This document shows, in pieces, positions 1 through 6,964 of a stretch of DNA of 8,211 nucleotides. The stretch's first letter is position 1; each line of letters begins with the position of its first letter. The notes under the pieces are model-generated. The model saw nothing but the letters and a program-made list of their open reading frames with translations, was not told the origin of the DNA and made no database searches. Both the position numbers and the translations under genes were made by a program. The DNA comes from an uncultured Clostridia bacterium (lineage in GTDB: Bacteria > Bacillota > Clostridia > Oscillospirales > CAG-272), in NCBI GenBank assembly GCA_947652805.1, contig CANTEM010000042.1:1-8211 (forward strand). The letters are read 5' to 3'.

Positions 1-55
1 TCCGTATACGTTTTACATTCTTTCTTTACAAGCAATCTTCCCGTTAATTGGTCAG

Positions 56-1132
56 GTGCGGATCCCTTCCGGATGTGCGATTGCTGCCGTTATTTCAAAG
101 GAAGGACACAGAATGTCCGGCGAAGGGATCGCCAACGCCATGAAACCTATGCACGACCGCTCCAATGGACTGGGCGGCGGTTTTGCCGGATACGGAATCT
201 ATCCGGAATACAAGGATTTTTATGCGCTCCACATGTTCTTTGACGAACGCGCCACCCGCAAAAGCTGCGAGGTATTTTTAAAGGAGCATTTTGAAATCGT
301 AAAATCGGAAATTATCCCCACACGGAAAATTCCCGAAATTACAGACGAGCCTATTATATGGAGATATTTTGTCGCCCCCCTTCAGTCTGTTCTTGCCTCC
401 CGGCAGCTGGACGAAAAAGAGTTTGTAGCAAGAACCGTCATGAAAATCAATACGGAAATGCCCGGAGCATATGTTTTCTCCAGCGGAAAGAATATGGGAA
501 CCTTCAAAGCGGTGGGCTATCCGGAGGACGTAGGCGTATTTTATAAATTGGAAGAATATGCAGGATATTCCTGGACGGCGCACGGCAGATATCCTACCAA
601 TACACCCGGCTGGTGGGGAGGCGCCCATCCCTTCACCCTGCTGGATTATTCCATCGTACATAACGGCGAGATTTCCTCCTACGATGCAAACCGCCGCTTT
701 ATCGAAATGTTCGGATATAAATGCACCCTGCAAACCGATACAGAAGTGATCACCTATATTATGGACTATCTCGTCCGTGTCCAGGGTCTGACACTGGAGG
801 AAGCGGCAAGTGTGATCGCAGCCCCCTTCTGGAGCACCATCGAAGGAAAAGCCGACCGCTACGACAAGGAAAAGCATATGTATCTGCGCACCCTGTTCCC
901 CAGTCTGCTGATTACCGGACCCTTTTCCATCGTGCTGGGCTACAACGGCGGACTGATGGCGCTGAACGACCGGCTGAAGCTGCGCTCCATGGTAGTCGGC
1001 GAAAAGGACGATAAAGTATATATCGCCAGCGAGGAAGCGGCGATCCGCACCATGGAACCGGATGCAGAAAACATCTGGGCGCCGGCAGGCGGAGAGCCGG
1101 TTATCATTCAGGTAAAGGACGGTGTATTATAA
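56..1132 (+). CDS. Split glutamate synthase, glutaminase (class II amidotransferase) subunit
   Basis: This stand-alone protein corresponds to the N-terminal domain of bacterial GltB. It hydrolyses glutamine to glutamate and passes ammonia to the FMN subunit encoded next. Seen: an N-terminal MRIPSGC, in which Cys7 is the expected nucleophile after removal of a six-residue propeptide; HGRYPT at residues 176-181; HNGE at 202-205; and TDTE at 227-230, which supply the Arg, Asn, Gly and Asp that bind glutamine in Ntn-type amidotransferases. The 358-residue length fits the single-domain archaeal/clostridial family. The start is GTG at 56. No ATG, GTG or TTG lies further upstream in frame, the frame is open to the window edge, and no purine-rich ribosome binding site is visible. 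The stop overlaps the next start by 1 nt (TAATG). Purine PRPP amidotransferase is unlikely, because there is no phosphoribosyltransferase domain and the gene context is GOGAT. Confidence 0.93.
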   Translation: MRIPSGCAIAAVISKEGHRMSGEGIANAMKPMHDRSNGLGGGFAGYGIYPEYKDFYALHMFFDERATRKSCEVFLKEHFEIVKSEIIPTRKIPEITDEPIIWRYFVAPLQSVLASRQLDEKEFVARTVMKINTEMPGAYVFSSGKNMGTFKAVGYPEDVGVFYKLEEYAGYSWTAHGRYPTNTPGWWGGAHPFTLLDYSIVHNGEISSYDANRRFIEMFGYKCTLQTDTEVITYIMDYLVRVQGLTLEEAASVIAAPFWSTIEGKADRYDKEKHMYLRTLFPSLLITGPFSIVLGYNGGLMALNDRLKLRSMVVGEKDDKVYIASEEAAIRTMEPDAENIWAPAGGEPVIIQVKDGVL

Positions 1133-2637
1133 TGAGCATTGCATATATATATCCGGAATTTGAAGTAATCCGGAACGAATCCCGGTGTATTTCCTGCCGC
1201 GTATGTGAACGGCAGTGCGCAAACGAGGTACACGCACTCGATGCCCAGCGGGGCTGCATGATCAGCGACGAAAGCAAATGCGTAAACTGCCAGCGCTGCG
1301 TGTCCCTCTGTCCCACCAGAGCACTGAAAATCGTAAAAAGCGATTGCACGCTCCGTGAAAATGCCAACTGGCAGAACGATACCATCAAGGAAATCTATAA
1401 GCAGGCAGGCAGCGGCGGTGTTCTTTTGTCCTCTATGGGCAATCCCAAGCCCCTGCCGGTATACTGGGACAAAATTCTGATCAACGCCTCCCAGGTAACC
1501 AATCCCCCCATCGACCCCCTCCGGGAGCCTATGGAAACCCGAGTATTTCTGGGACAAAAGTCCCAGCAGATTCAGCGGGACGAAAACGGAAAAATCAAGT
1601 GCGAGCTGTCCCCCCAGCTGGAGCTTTCCATGCCCGTTATGTTCTCTGCAATGAGCTACGGATCCATTAGCTATAATGCCCATGCGTCTCTCGCCAGAGC
1701 CGCTACCCAGCTCGGCATCCTGTACAATACGGGAGAGGGCGGGCTCCACGAAGATTTCTATTGCTACGGGGAAAACACCATCGTACAGGTAGCCTCCGGC
1801 AGATTCGGCGTCCACGAGGAATATCTGAATGCCGGCGCGGCTATTGAAATCAAAATGGGACAGGGCGCAAAGCCTGGCATCGGCGGGCACTTGCCGGGAA
1901 CAAAAATTGTAGGCGACGTTTCCCGCACCAGAATGATCCCCCAGGGATCGGATGCGATCTCCCCTGCGCCCCATCACGATATTTATTCCATTGAAGACCT
2001 GCGGCAGCTTGTTTTTTCCTTAAAGGAAGCCACCGAATATAAAAAGCCTATTATTGTAAAGGTTGCAGCAGTACATAATATTGCCGCAATCGCAAGCGGT
2101 ATTGCCCGCAGCGGCGCCGATATCATTGCAATCGATGGATTCCGTGGCGGAACCGGCGCAGCACCCACCCGCATCCGTGATAATGTAGGAATCCCCATCG
2201 AGCTTGCTCTTGCGGCAGTAGATCAGCGGCTGCGGGACGAGGGGATCCGCAACAATGTTTCTCTTGTGGTGGGCGGAAGCATTCGCAGCGCAGCAGATGT
2301 AGTGAAAGCAGTCGCCCTGGGCGCAGACGCATGCTATGTAGCAACTGCGGCACTGCTTGCTATGGGATGCCACCTTTGCCGCACCTGTCAGAGCGGCAAA
2401 TGCAACTGGGGCATTGCAACCCAGAATCCCGCGCTGGTAAAGCGGCTGAATCCCGATATCGGAAGCGAGCGTCTTGTAAATCTGATGACCGCATGGCGCC
2501 ATGAAATCAAGGAACTTATGGGCGGCATGGGAATCAACTCGATTGAAGCACTGCGAGGCAACCGCCTGATGCTTCGGGGGATCGGACTGACCGACAAGGA
2601 ACTTGAAATTCTCGGCATCGCACATGCCGGCGAATAA
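1132..2637 (+). CDS. gltB: Split glutamate synthase, FMN/Fe-S synthase core with N-terminal ferredoxin domain
   Basis: This subunit makes glutamate from 2-oxoglutarate and ammonia on FMN, and corresponds to the central domain of bacterial GltB. Residues 1-65 are a two-cluster ferredoxin domain (Cys19, 22, 25, 29 and Cys50, 53, 56, 60) that classical GltB lacks. From about residue 170 the FMN-binding barrel follows, with SAMSYGSIS, a GEGG loop, KMGQGAKPGIGGHLPG, an IIVKV strand and DGFRGGTGAAP. Cys413, Cys419 and Cys424 have the C-x5-C-x4-C spacing of the GltB 3Fe-4S cluster, followed by GIATQ, and Cys416 is extra. The 501-residue length is normal for split GltB2-type proteins. The start overlaps the previous stop by 1 nt, with an AAAGGA at 1114-1119 that sits somewhat far upstream, so translational coupling is likely. 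The ferredoxin domain probably receives electrons from the polyferredoxin encoded next. Confidence 0.95.
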   Translation: MSIAYIYPEFEVIRNESRCISCRVCERQCANEVHALDAQRGCMISDESKCVNCQRCVSLCPTRALKIVKSDCTLRENANWQNDTIKEIYKQAGSGGVLLSSMGNPKPLPVYWDKILINASQVTNPPIDPLREPMETRVFLGQKSQQIQRDENGKIKCELSPQLELSMPVMFSAMSYGSISYNAHASLARAATQLGILYNTGEGGLHEDFYCYGENTIVQVASGRFGVHEEYLNAGAAIEIKMGQGAKPGIGGHLPGTKIVGDVSRTRMIPQGSDAISPAPHHDIYSIEDLRQLVFSLKEATEYKKPIIVKVAAVHNIAAIASGIARSGADIIAIDGFRGGTGAAPTRIRDNVGIPIELALAAVDQRLRDEGIRNNVSLVVGGSIRSAADVVKAVALGADACYVATAALLAMGCHLCRTCQSGKCNWGIATQNPALVKRLNPDIGSERLVNLMTAWRHEIKELMGGMGINSIEALRGNRLMLRGIGLTDKELEILGIAHAGE

Positions 2638-2657
2638 AATCCGAAAGGAACACAACG

Positions 2658-3098
2658 ATGAAACGAGTTTATGTGAATGAAGAGTGGTGTCTTGGCTGCC
2701 ATTTGTGTGAATATATCTGCGCGTTTTCCAATTCCGGCATGACAGATATGGCAACCGCCCTGAAGGGCAAAAAAATCTTTCCCCGTATCCATATCGAAGG
2801 AGACGAAAAAATTTCCTTTGCAGTATCCTGCCGCCACTGCCCCGATCCGATCTGTGTGAAAAGCTGTATCGCCGGCGCTCTTTCCCAAAAAGACGGTGTG
2901 ATATGCGTGGATCAGCAAAAATGCGTAGGCTGTCTTACCTGTGTTTTGGTGTGTCCCTTCGGCGCACTGTCCCCGGGGGAGGACGGAATCATGCAGAAAT
3001 GTGAGTTGTGTCTGGAAAACGCCGGCGGAGAACCTGCCTGTGTGAAAAACTGTCCCAACCGGGCAATCGTCTATGAAGAACGGGAGGATAACGCATGA
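2658..3098 (+). CDS. Polyferredoxin, 16-Cys 4Fe-4S electron-transfer protein (HycB/DmsB-like)
   Basis: This small cytoplasmic iron-sulfur protein probably wires the FAD oxidoreductase to the synthase core. Sixteen cysteines fall in four groups: Cys11, 14, 17, 21; Cys58, 61, 66, 70; Cys89, 92, 95, 99; and Cys115, 118, 128, 132. These suit up to four 4Fe-4S clusters in the arrangement used by HycB, DmsB and NrfC electron-transfer subunits. Cys83 is an additional, unpatterned cysteine. There is no signal peptide or Tat motif, unlike the periplasmic members of the family. AAAGGA at 2644-2649 lies 8 nt before the ATG. The gene sits 20 nt after the synthase core gene and its stop overlaps the next start by 4 nt (ATGA). 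In classical GOGAT this role is filled by the Fe-S segment of GltD. The fold call is firm, while the partner assignment is inferred from the operon. Confidence 0.9.
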   Translation: MKRVYVNEEWCLGCHLCEYICAFSNSGMTDMATALKGKKIFPRIHIEGDEKISFAVSCRHCPDPICVKSCIAGALSQKDGVICVDQQKCVGCLTCVLVCPFGALSPGEDGIMQKCELCLENAGGEPACVKNCPNRAIVYEEREDNA

Positions 3099-4342
3099 AG
3101 CAGTATGTAATCATCGGAAACGGTACTGCCGCCGTGGGCTGTATAGAAGGAATCCGCAGCACCGACCCGGAAGGCAAAATTACGGTTGTTTCCGCAGAAC
3201 GGCATCCGGTCTACTGCCGTCCGCTTATATCCTATTATCTGGAAGGCAAAACAGATTTGAAGCGAATGCAGTACCGGAGCGCCGATTTTTATAAAAAAAT
3301 GGGCTGTACGGTTCTCTACGACAAAACCGCAGTGAAAATCGATACCGACACAAAAAATGTGTTTCTCGATGACGGAACCGCCCTTCCCTATACTGCCGTA
3401 TGTGTTGCGACTGGCTCCTCTCCCTTTATCCCGTCTATGGAAGGACTGGACACAGTAGAAAACAAATTTTCCTTTATGACGCTGGATGACATGCTCGATC
3501 TTGAAGCAACCATTACCGAGGAATCCAGAGTTCTGATCGTGGGCGCAGGGCTGATCGGTCTGAAATGTGCAGAAGGTCTGCGGGACAGAGTGGCGGATAT
3601 TACCGTATGCGATTTGTCTGACCGGGTTCTTTCCAGTATTCTTGATACAGAATGCGCCGCTATGATGCAGTCTCATCTGGAGGCAAATGGGATCCGGTTC
3701 CTCCTTGGCGACAGCGCCGGGCGGTTCGATAAAAATACAGCCTTTATGAAAAGCGGCAAAACAGTAGAGTTTGATGTACTGGTGCTTGCCGTAGGCGTGC
3801 GCGCGAATACCGCCCTTGCGGGTGATGCAGGCGGCGCAGTAAACCGGGGCATTCTTGTGGATAATCGGATGCAGACAAGTGTTGCCGGCATTTATGCGGC
3901 AGGAGACTGCACAGAAGGAGAAGATATTTCCCTTGGTGCAAAACGTGTGCTGGCAATTCTCCCCAATGCATATATGCAGGGTGACTGCGCAGGCGTCAAC
4001 ATGGCAGGGGGCGAAAAGGTCTTTGACAAGGCGATCCCCATGAATGCGATCGGTTTTTTCGGACTGCATGCTATGACCGCAGGCAGCTATTTTGGTGCAG
4101 ACGCAGGTGGTGCGCTTTACGAAGAAAAAGGGGAAGGAACGCTGAAGCGGCTGTTCATCCGTGACGGAGTGCTCACGGGCTTCATCCTGATCGGAGAAAC
4201 AGAACGCGCCGGTATATATACTTCCCTGATCCGTGAGAAAACACCGCTCGACACACTGGATTTCGAGATGCTGAAGAAGGTTGCAACCTCCGCAGCGTTT
4301 TCTCAAAAAGCTCGTAGAAAAAAGTTCGGAGGTGTGGTATAA
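3095..4342 (+). CDS. NirB-like FAD/NAD-dependent oxidoreductase, probable electron-input subunit of the split glutamate synthase
   Basis: This is a pyridine nucleotide-disulfide-type flavoprotein. The FAD dinucleotide fold is at the N-terminus (IIGNGTAA, Gly8/Gly10/Ala13), CRPLISYYLEGK follows as in NirB and rubredoxin reductases, and ATGSSPFIP closes the first FAD segment. A second Rossmann fold, GAGLIG at residues 150-155, has Asp173 at the end of its second strand; an acidic residue there usually favours NADH over NADPH. IYAAGDC at 266-272 binds the FAD ribityl/phosphate. No redox-active CxxC is seen, so it is not a disulfide reductase. The 415-residue length fits the NirB-like group. GGGAGG at 3082-3087 lies 7 nt before ATG 3095. 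It overlaps its upstream neighbour by 4 nt and its downstream neighbour by 1 nt. Inferred role: oxidise NADH and reduce the polyferredoxin, taking the place of GltD. Confidence 0.9.
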   Translation: MKQYVIIGNGTAAVGCIEGIRSTDPEGKITVVSAERHPVYCRPLISYYLEGKTDLKRMQYRSADFYKKMGCTVLYDKTAVKIDTDTKNVFLDDGTALPYTAVCVATGSSPFIPSMEGLDTVENKFSFMTLDDMLDLEATITEESRVLIVGAGLIGLKCAEGLRDRVADITVCDLSDRVLSSILDTECAAMMQSHLEANGIRFLLGDSAGRFDKNTAFMKSGKTVEFDVLVLAVGVRANTALAGDAGGAVNRGILVDNRMQTSVAGIYAAGDCTEGEDISLGAKRVLAILPNAYMQGDCAGVNMAGGEKVFDKAIPMNAIGFFGLHAMTAGSYFGADAGGALYEEKGEGTLKRLFIRDGVLTGFILIGETERAGIYTSLIREKTPLDTLDFEMLKKVATSAAFSQKARRKKFGGVV

Positions 4343-5064
4343 TGATAACAATTGATGCAGCGATGCTGGATTATAAAAGCCTGAACAGGCAGCTGCGTGA
4401 AGCAAACGGTGCCTGTACGATTACCGGCTGCTGCGGGCAGCGCTTTATTGCCGCAGGCATGTCGGATAAAAAAATAACAATACACGGCGTTCCCGGAAAC
4501 GCTATGGGCGCTTATCTGAACGGTGCGTCCATCACAGTGCATGCAAATGCACAGGATGCTGTGGGAGACACTATGAACGAAGGCGAAATCGTCATTCACG
4601 GCAGCATCGGAGATGCGGCAGGCTACGCGATGCGGGGCGGTAAAATTTATGTGCGCGGCGGCGCAGGATACCGTGCCGGCATCCACATGAAAGCATACGA
4701 AGATAAGGTTCCGGTCATGGTAGTCGGCGGCACTGCCGGAAGTTTTCTGGGCGAGTATCAGGCTGGCGGAATCATTATCGTTCTGGGACTGGAAGCAGGC
4801 GGAAAACCCATTGTAGGCAACTTCCCCTGCACCGGTATGCACGGCGGGAAAATGCTTTTGCGGGGAGACTGTAACAATATTCACTTTCCCCATCAGGTCA
4901 CTGTCAAACCGGCAGTGGATGCGGACCTTGCAGAATTCAAACCATATATATCCGAATACTGCACACTTTTCGGATACGATATAGCCGATGTACTCAATGC
5001 CCCGTTCACCCTTGTGACACCCGATAGCAAAAACCCTTACAAGCAAATGTACGTAGCAAACTAA
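4342..5064 (+). CDS. Split glutamate synthase, GXGXG beta-helix subunit (GltB C-terminal domain)
   Basis: This stand-alone version of the C-terminal GXGXG domain of bacterial GltB is a right-handed beta-helix with no catalytic residues of its own. In the fused enzyme this domain packs between the amidotransferase and synthase domains and holds them in register for the ammonia tunnel. Seen: serial Gly-rich turns between residues about 50 and 160, including GVPGNAMGAY, GSIGDAAGYAMRGG, GGAGYRAG and GGTAGSFLG, alternating with short beta strands such as ITVHANA, EIVIHG and KIYVRG. The 240-residue length matches split family members. The start overlaps the oxidoreductase stop by 1 nt (TAATG), with GGAGG at 4328-4332 nine nt upstream. 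Placing the helix after the reductase genes, and not directly after the synthase core, differs from the domain order in fused GltB. Formylmethanofuran dehydrogenase subunit C shares the fold, but the neighbours favour GOGAT. Confidence 0.92.
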   Translation: MITIDAAMLDYKSLNRQLREANGACTITGCCGQRFIAAGMSDKKITIHGVPGNAMGAYLNGASITVHANAQDAVGDTMNEGEIVIHGSIGDAAGYAMRGGKIYVRGGAGYRAGIHMKAYEDKVPVMVVGGTAGSFLGEYQAGGIIIVLGLEAGGKPIVGNFPCTGMHGGKMLLRGDCNNIHFPHQVTVKPAVDADLAEFKPYISEYCTLFGYDIADVLNAPFTLVTPDSKNPYKQMYVAN

Positions 5065-5090
5065 AGCACAGAAAGGTACGGTCATAAATT

Positions 5091-6302
5091 ATGAAGTATT
5101 CAAAGCAGGAAATTCTGCAATATGTTCATGAAGAAGACGTAAAATTTATCCGTCTGGCTTTTTGCGATGTGTTTGGCAGACAGAAAAACCTCTCTATCAT
5201 GCCGGAGGAGCTTCCCCGTGCTTTTGAATACGGAATCGCTTTTGACGCTTCTGCCATTACCGGATTCGGAGACGAAACCCACTCCGACTTATTGCTCCAT
5301 CCCGAACCGGAAACGCTGGCACAGCTTCCCTGGAGACCGGAGCACGGCAGGGTTGTACGTATGTTTGCCGGGATCACATACCCGGACGGTACCCCTTTTG
5401 AGTGCGATACCAGAAGTCTCCTAAAAAAAGCAGCAGCGGACGCGCATAACGCCGGGTACTACTTTTCCTTTGGAGCGGAGCAGGAATTCTATCTGTTCAA
5501 CTTGGACGAAACCGGAAAGCCAACAAAAATCCCCTATGATGAAGCAGGATATATGGACATTGCTCCGGATGACAGAGGAGAAAATATCCGGCGGGAAGTC
5601 TGCCTGACCCTGGAGCAAATGGGCATCCGACCGGAAAGCTCCCACCATGAGGAAGGACCGGGGCAAAATGAAATTGACTTCCGGTACTCAGATGCGCTGA
5701 CAGCCGCCGACAATGTAATGACTTTTCAGACTGTTGTAAAAACGGTAGCGCGCCGGAACGGACTGTGGGCAGATTTCAGCGCGAAACCTTTGGAAAATAA
5801 GCCGGGCAACGGATTCCATATCAATTTGTCGGTAAAAGCCATGGACGGCTCCGACAATTTTGATTCCATGATTGCAGGAATTCTGGACAAAGTGAAGGAT
5901 ATGACTGTTTTTTTGAATCCCACGGAAAATTCCTATCATCGGTTCGGCAGCAATAAAGCTCCCGGATACATTTCCTGGTCAAGGGAAAACCGCTCTCAAT
6001 TGGTGCGCGTTCCCGCCGCGTTCGGGGAATACCGCCGGGCGGAGCTTCGTTCTCCGGATCCCACCGCCAATCCCTATCTTGCATTCACACTGATGATCTA
6101 TGCTGTTTTAACCGGAATTGAAAACAGATTGCCGCTCCCGGCGGCGGCAGACCTGAATCTGTATAAAGCAGATGCTGCAACGCTTGCAGGATTCCGGCAG
6201 CTTCCGGCAGACTTCCAAGCTGCATGCAAGGCGGCTGAAAACAGCGACTTTATCCGGGAATATATTCCGAAGACCATTTTGGAAATTTACTGTCAAAAAT
6301 AA
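5091..6302 (+). CDS. glnA: Glutamine synthetase, compact type I-like form
   Basis: It condenses glutamate and ammonium to glutamine using ATP, completing the GS-GOGAT cycle with the upstream genes. The N-terminal beta-grasp domain (about 1-100) includes VKFIRLAFCDVFG. The catalytic domain has GAEQEFYLF (Glu130, Glu132), HHEEGPGQNEIDF (Glu187, Glu194), NGFHINLS (His243), NRSQLVRVP (Arg306) and RAELRSPDPTANPYLA (Glu318, Arg320), so the metal, ATP and glutamate ligands are present. It has 403 residues against about 440-470 for standard type I enzymes: the segment after His243 is short, and the C-terminal tail that clasps the two hexamer rings is missing. Two positions differ from Bacillus GlnA as I recall it: Asp61 at the site of Arg62, and Lys289 in the flap at the site of Glu304 (Glu327 in E. 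coli). LNLY resembles the start of the adenylylation loop but lacks the following D-L-P. The AAAGG at 5072-5076 is 14 nt from the ATG, a long spacing. The C-terminus (…EIYCQK) ends at a normal TAA. Confidence 0.94.
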   Translation: MKYSKQEILQYVHEEDVKFIRLAFCDVFGRQKNLSIMPEELPRAFEYGIAFDASAITGFGDETHSDLLLHPEPETLAQLPWRPEHGRVVRMFAGITYPDGTPFECDTRSLLKKAAADAHNAGYYFSFGAEQEFYLFNLDETGKPTKIPYDEAGYMDIAPDDRGENIRREVCLTLEQMGIRPESSHHEEGPGQNEIDFRYSDALTAADNVMTFQTVVKTVARRNGLWADFSAKPLENKPGNGFHINLSVKAMDGSDNFDSMIAGILDKVKDMTVFLNPTENSYHRFGSNKAPGYISWSRENRSQLVRVPAAFGEYRRAELRSPDPTANPYLAFTLMIYAVLTGIENRLPLPAAADLNLYKADAATLAGFRQLPADFQAACKAAENSDFIREYIPKTILEIYCQK

Positions 6303-6304
6303 AC

Positions 6305-6316
6305 CGGCATGTGCCG
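6305..6316 (+). other. Small hairpin between glnA stop and regulator ribosome binding site
   Basis: CGGCATGTGCCG can fold as a 4-5 bp G/C stem (CGGC/GCCG) immediately before the AAAGGAGG of the ANTAR gene. It has no U-tract, so it is not a terminator. It might stabilise or process the mRNA at this junction, but it is short and could be chance. Confidence 0.3.
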
Positions 6317-6324
6317 AAAGGAGG
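6317..6324 (+). promoter_or_regulatory. Strong ribosome binding site that fixes the ANTAR gene start
   Basis: AAAGGAGG lies 7 nt before ATG 6332. A GTG at 6311 in the same frame would put this site inside the coding region and has no site of its own, so ATG 6332 is the better start. This is the strongest ribosome binding site in the operon. Confidence 0.8.
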
Positions 6325-6331
6325 GGAGCAA

Positions 6332-6916
6332 ATGGATTTAAAGGAACGTGTGTACAGCGTTTTGATCGTATCGGCAGCAGAGAATTTCAATACCGTTCTG
6401 TCCGAGCTGCTCCCCGAATCCACCTTTTCCCCTATTATTACCGTATCTAATATCAGCACCGCCAAGCGAACGCTTGCCGAACGAGCCTTTGACTTTATTA
6501 TTATCAATTCTCCTCTGCCGGACGATCCCGGCATCCGGTTTGCCATTGACGGATGCGCCGAAAAAGGAACGGTTGTGTTGCTGTTCATTCGCGCCGAAAT
6601 GCACAGTGAAATTTATACAAAAGTAATGGGACACGGCGTTTATACACTTCCAAAGCCTACTTCTAAGCAGGCGATCACACAAGCCCTGTTCTGGATGGCA
6701 AGCAGCAGAGAGCGCCTGCGCAAATTTCAAAAAAGTTCCCTGTCGCTGGAAGAAAAAATGGAAGAAATCCGGCTTGTGAACCGGGCAAAATGGCTGCTGA
6801 TCAGCGAACTCAAGATGGATGAATCGACGGCGCACCGCTATATTGAAAAGCAGGCGATGGATTTGTGCGTTTCCAAGCGGCAGATCGCCGAAAAAGTGAT
6901 TCAGACATATTCATAA
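6332..6916 (+). CDS. ANTAR-domain RNA-binding antiterminator with degenerate receiver (NitR-like)
   Basis: This 194-residue two-domain regulator probably controls the operon by binding nascent RNA. Residues about 7-120 have a CheY-like receiver pattern (VYSVLIVS, DFIIINSPLPDD, YTLPKP). However, the phospho-acceptor Asp is replaced by Asn59, and the acidic pair after the first strand is replaced by Ser14-Ala15-Ala16, so ordinary phosphorylation is not expected. A charged helical linker (about 125-145) leads into the ANTAR domain (about 143-190), with the family's RAKWLLI and AHRYIEKQAMD helices and a final RQIAEKVI. ANTAR proteins bind paired hexaloop hairpins that compete with terminators. 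A similar ANTAR gene, nitR, follows glnA in Clostridium saccharobutylicum. It lies 29 nt after glnA and is the last gene before a strong terminator. The signal it senses cannot be read from sequence; a nitrogen signal is inferred. Confidence 0.9.
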   Translation: MDLKERVYSVLIVSAAENFNTVLSELLPESTFSPIITVSNISTAKRTLAERAFDFIIINSPLPDDPGIRFAIDGCAEKGTVVLLFIRAEMHSEIYTKVMGHGVYTLPKPTSKQAITQALFWMASSRERLRKFQKSSLSLEEKMEEIRLVNRAKWLLISELKMDESTAHRYIEKQAMDLCVSKRQIAEKVIQTYS

Positions 6917-6928
6917 GCAACCCATATA

Positions 6929-6964
6929 AAAACAGCCCCCCTTTTATAAAAGGGGGGCTGTTTT
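6929..6964. terminator. Bidirectional rho-independent terminator
   Basis: AAACAGCCCCCCTTT pairs with AAAGGGGGGCTGTTT around a TATA loop, a nearly perfect 16 bp stem with six G-C pairs at its core. On the + strand it ends in TTTTAT and closes the nitrogen operon. On the - strand the flanking A-tract reads as a U-tract and ends the convergent flavoprotein gene. The - strand gene's TAA stop (6963-6965) lies inside the outer stem. Confidence 0.93.

Noticed and set aside
278..877. - strand open frame of 199 codons opposite the amidotransferase gene
   Set aside because: It has no domain signature and overlaps the catalytic motifs of the sense gene.
1108..1977. Long - strand open frame (289 codons) opposite the synthase core gene
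   Set aside because: It is a shadow of the Gly/Ala-rich synthase reading frame, and the sense strand carries the Fe-S and FMN motifs.
2020..2754. - strand open frame of 244 codons across the end of the synthase gene and the start of the polyferredoxin gene
   Set aside because: It is antisense to two well-supported genes and its cysteine content mirrors their codons.
3071..4405. Long - strand open frame (444 codons) opposite the FAD oxidoreductase gene
   Set aside because: It is exactly antisense to a gene with clear Rossmann motifs, is rich in His/Cys with no recognisable domain, and has no ribosome binding site context; it results from codon bias in the real gene.
6311..6331. GTG at 6311 as the start of the ANTAR protein
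   Set aside because: It would place the strong AAAGGAGG inside the coding region; ATG 6332, with 7 nt spacing, is better.
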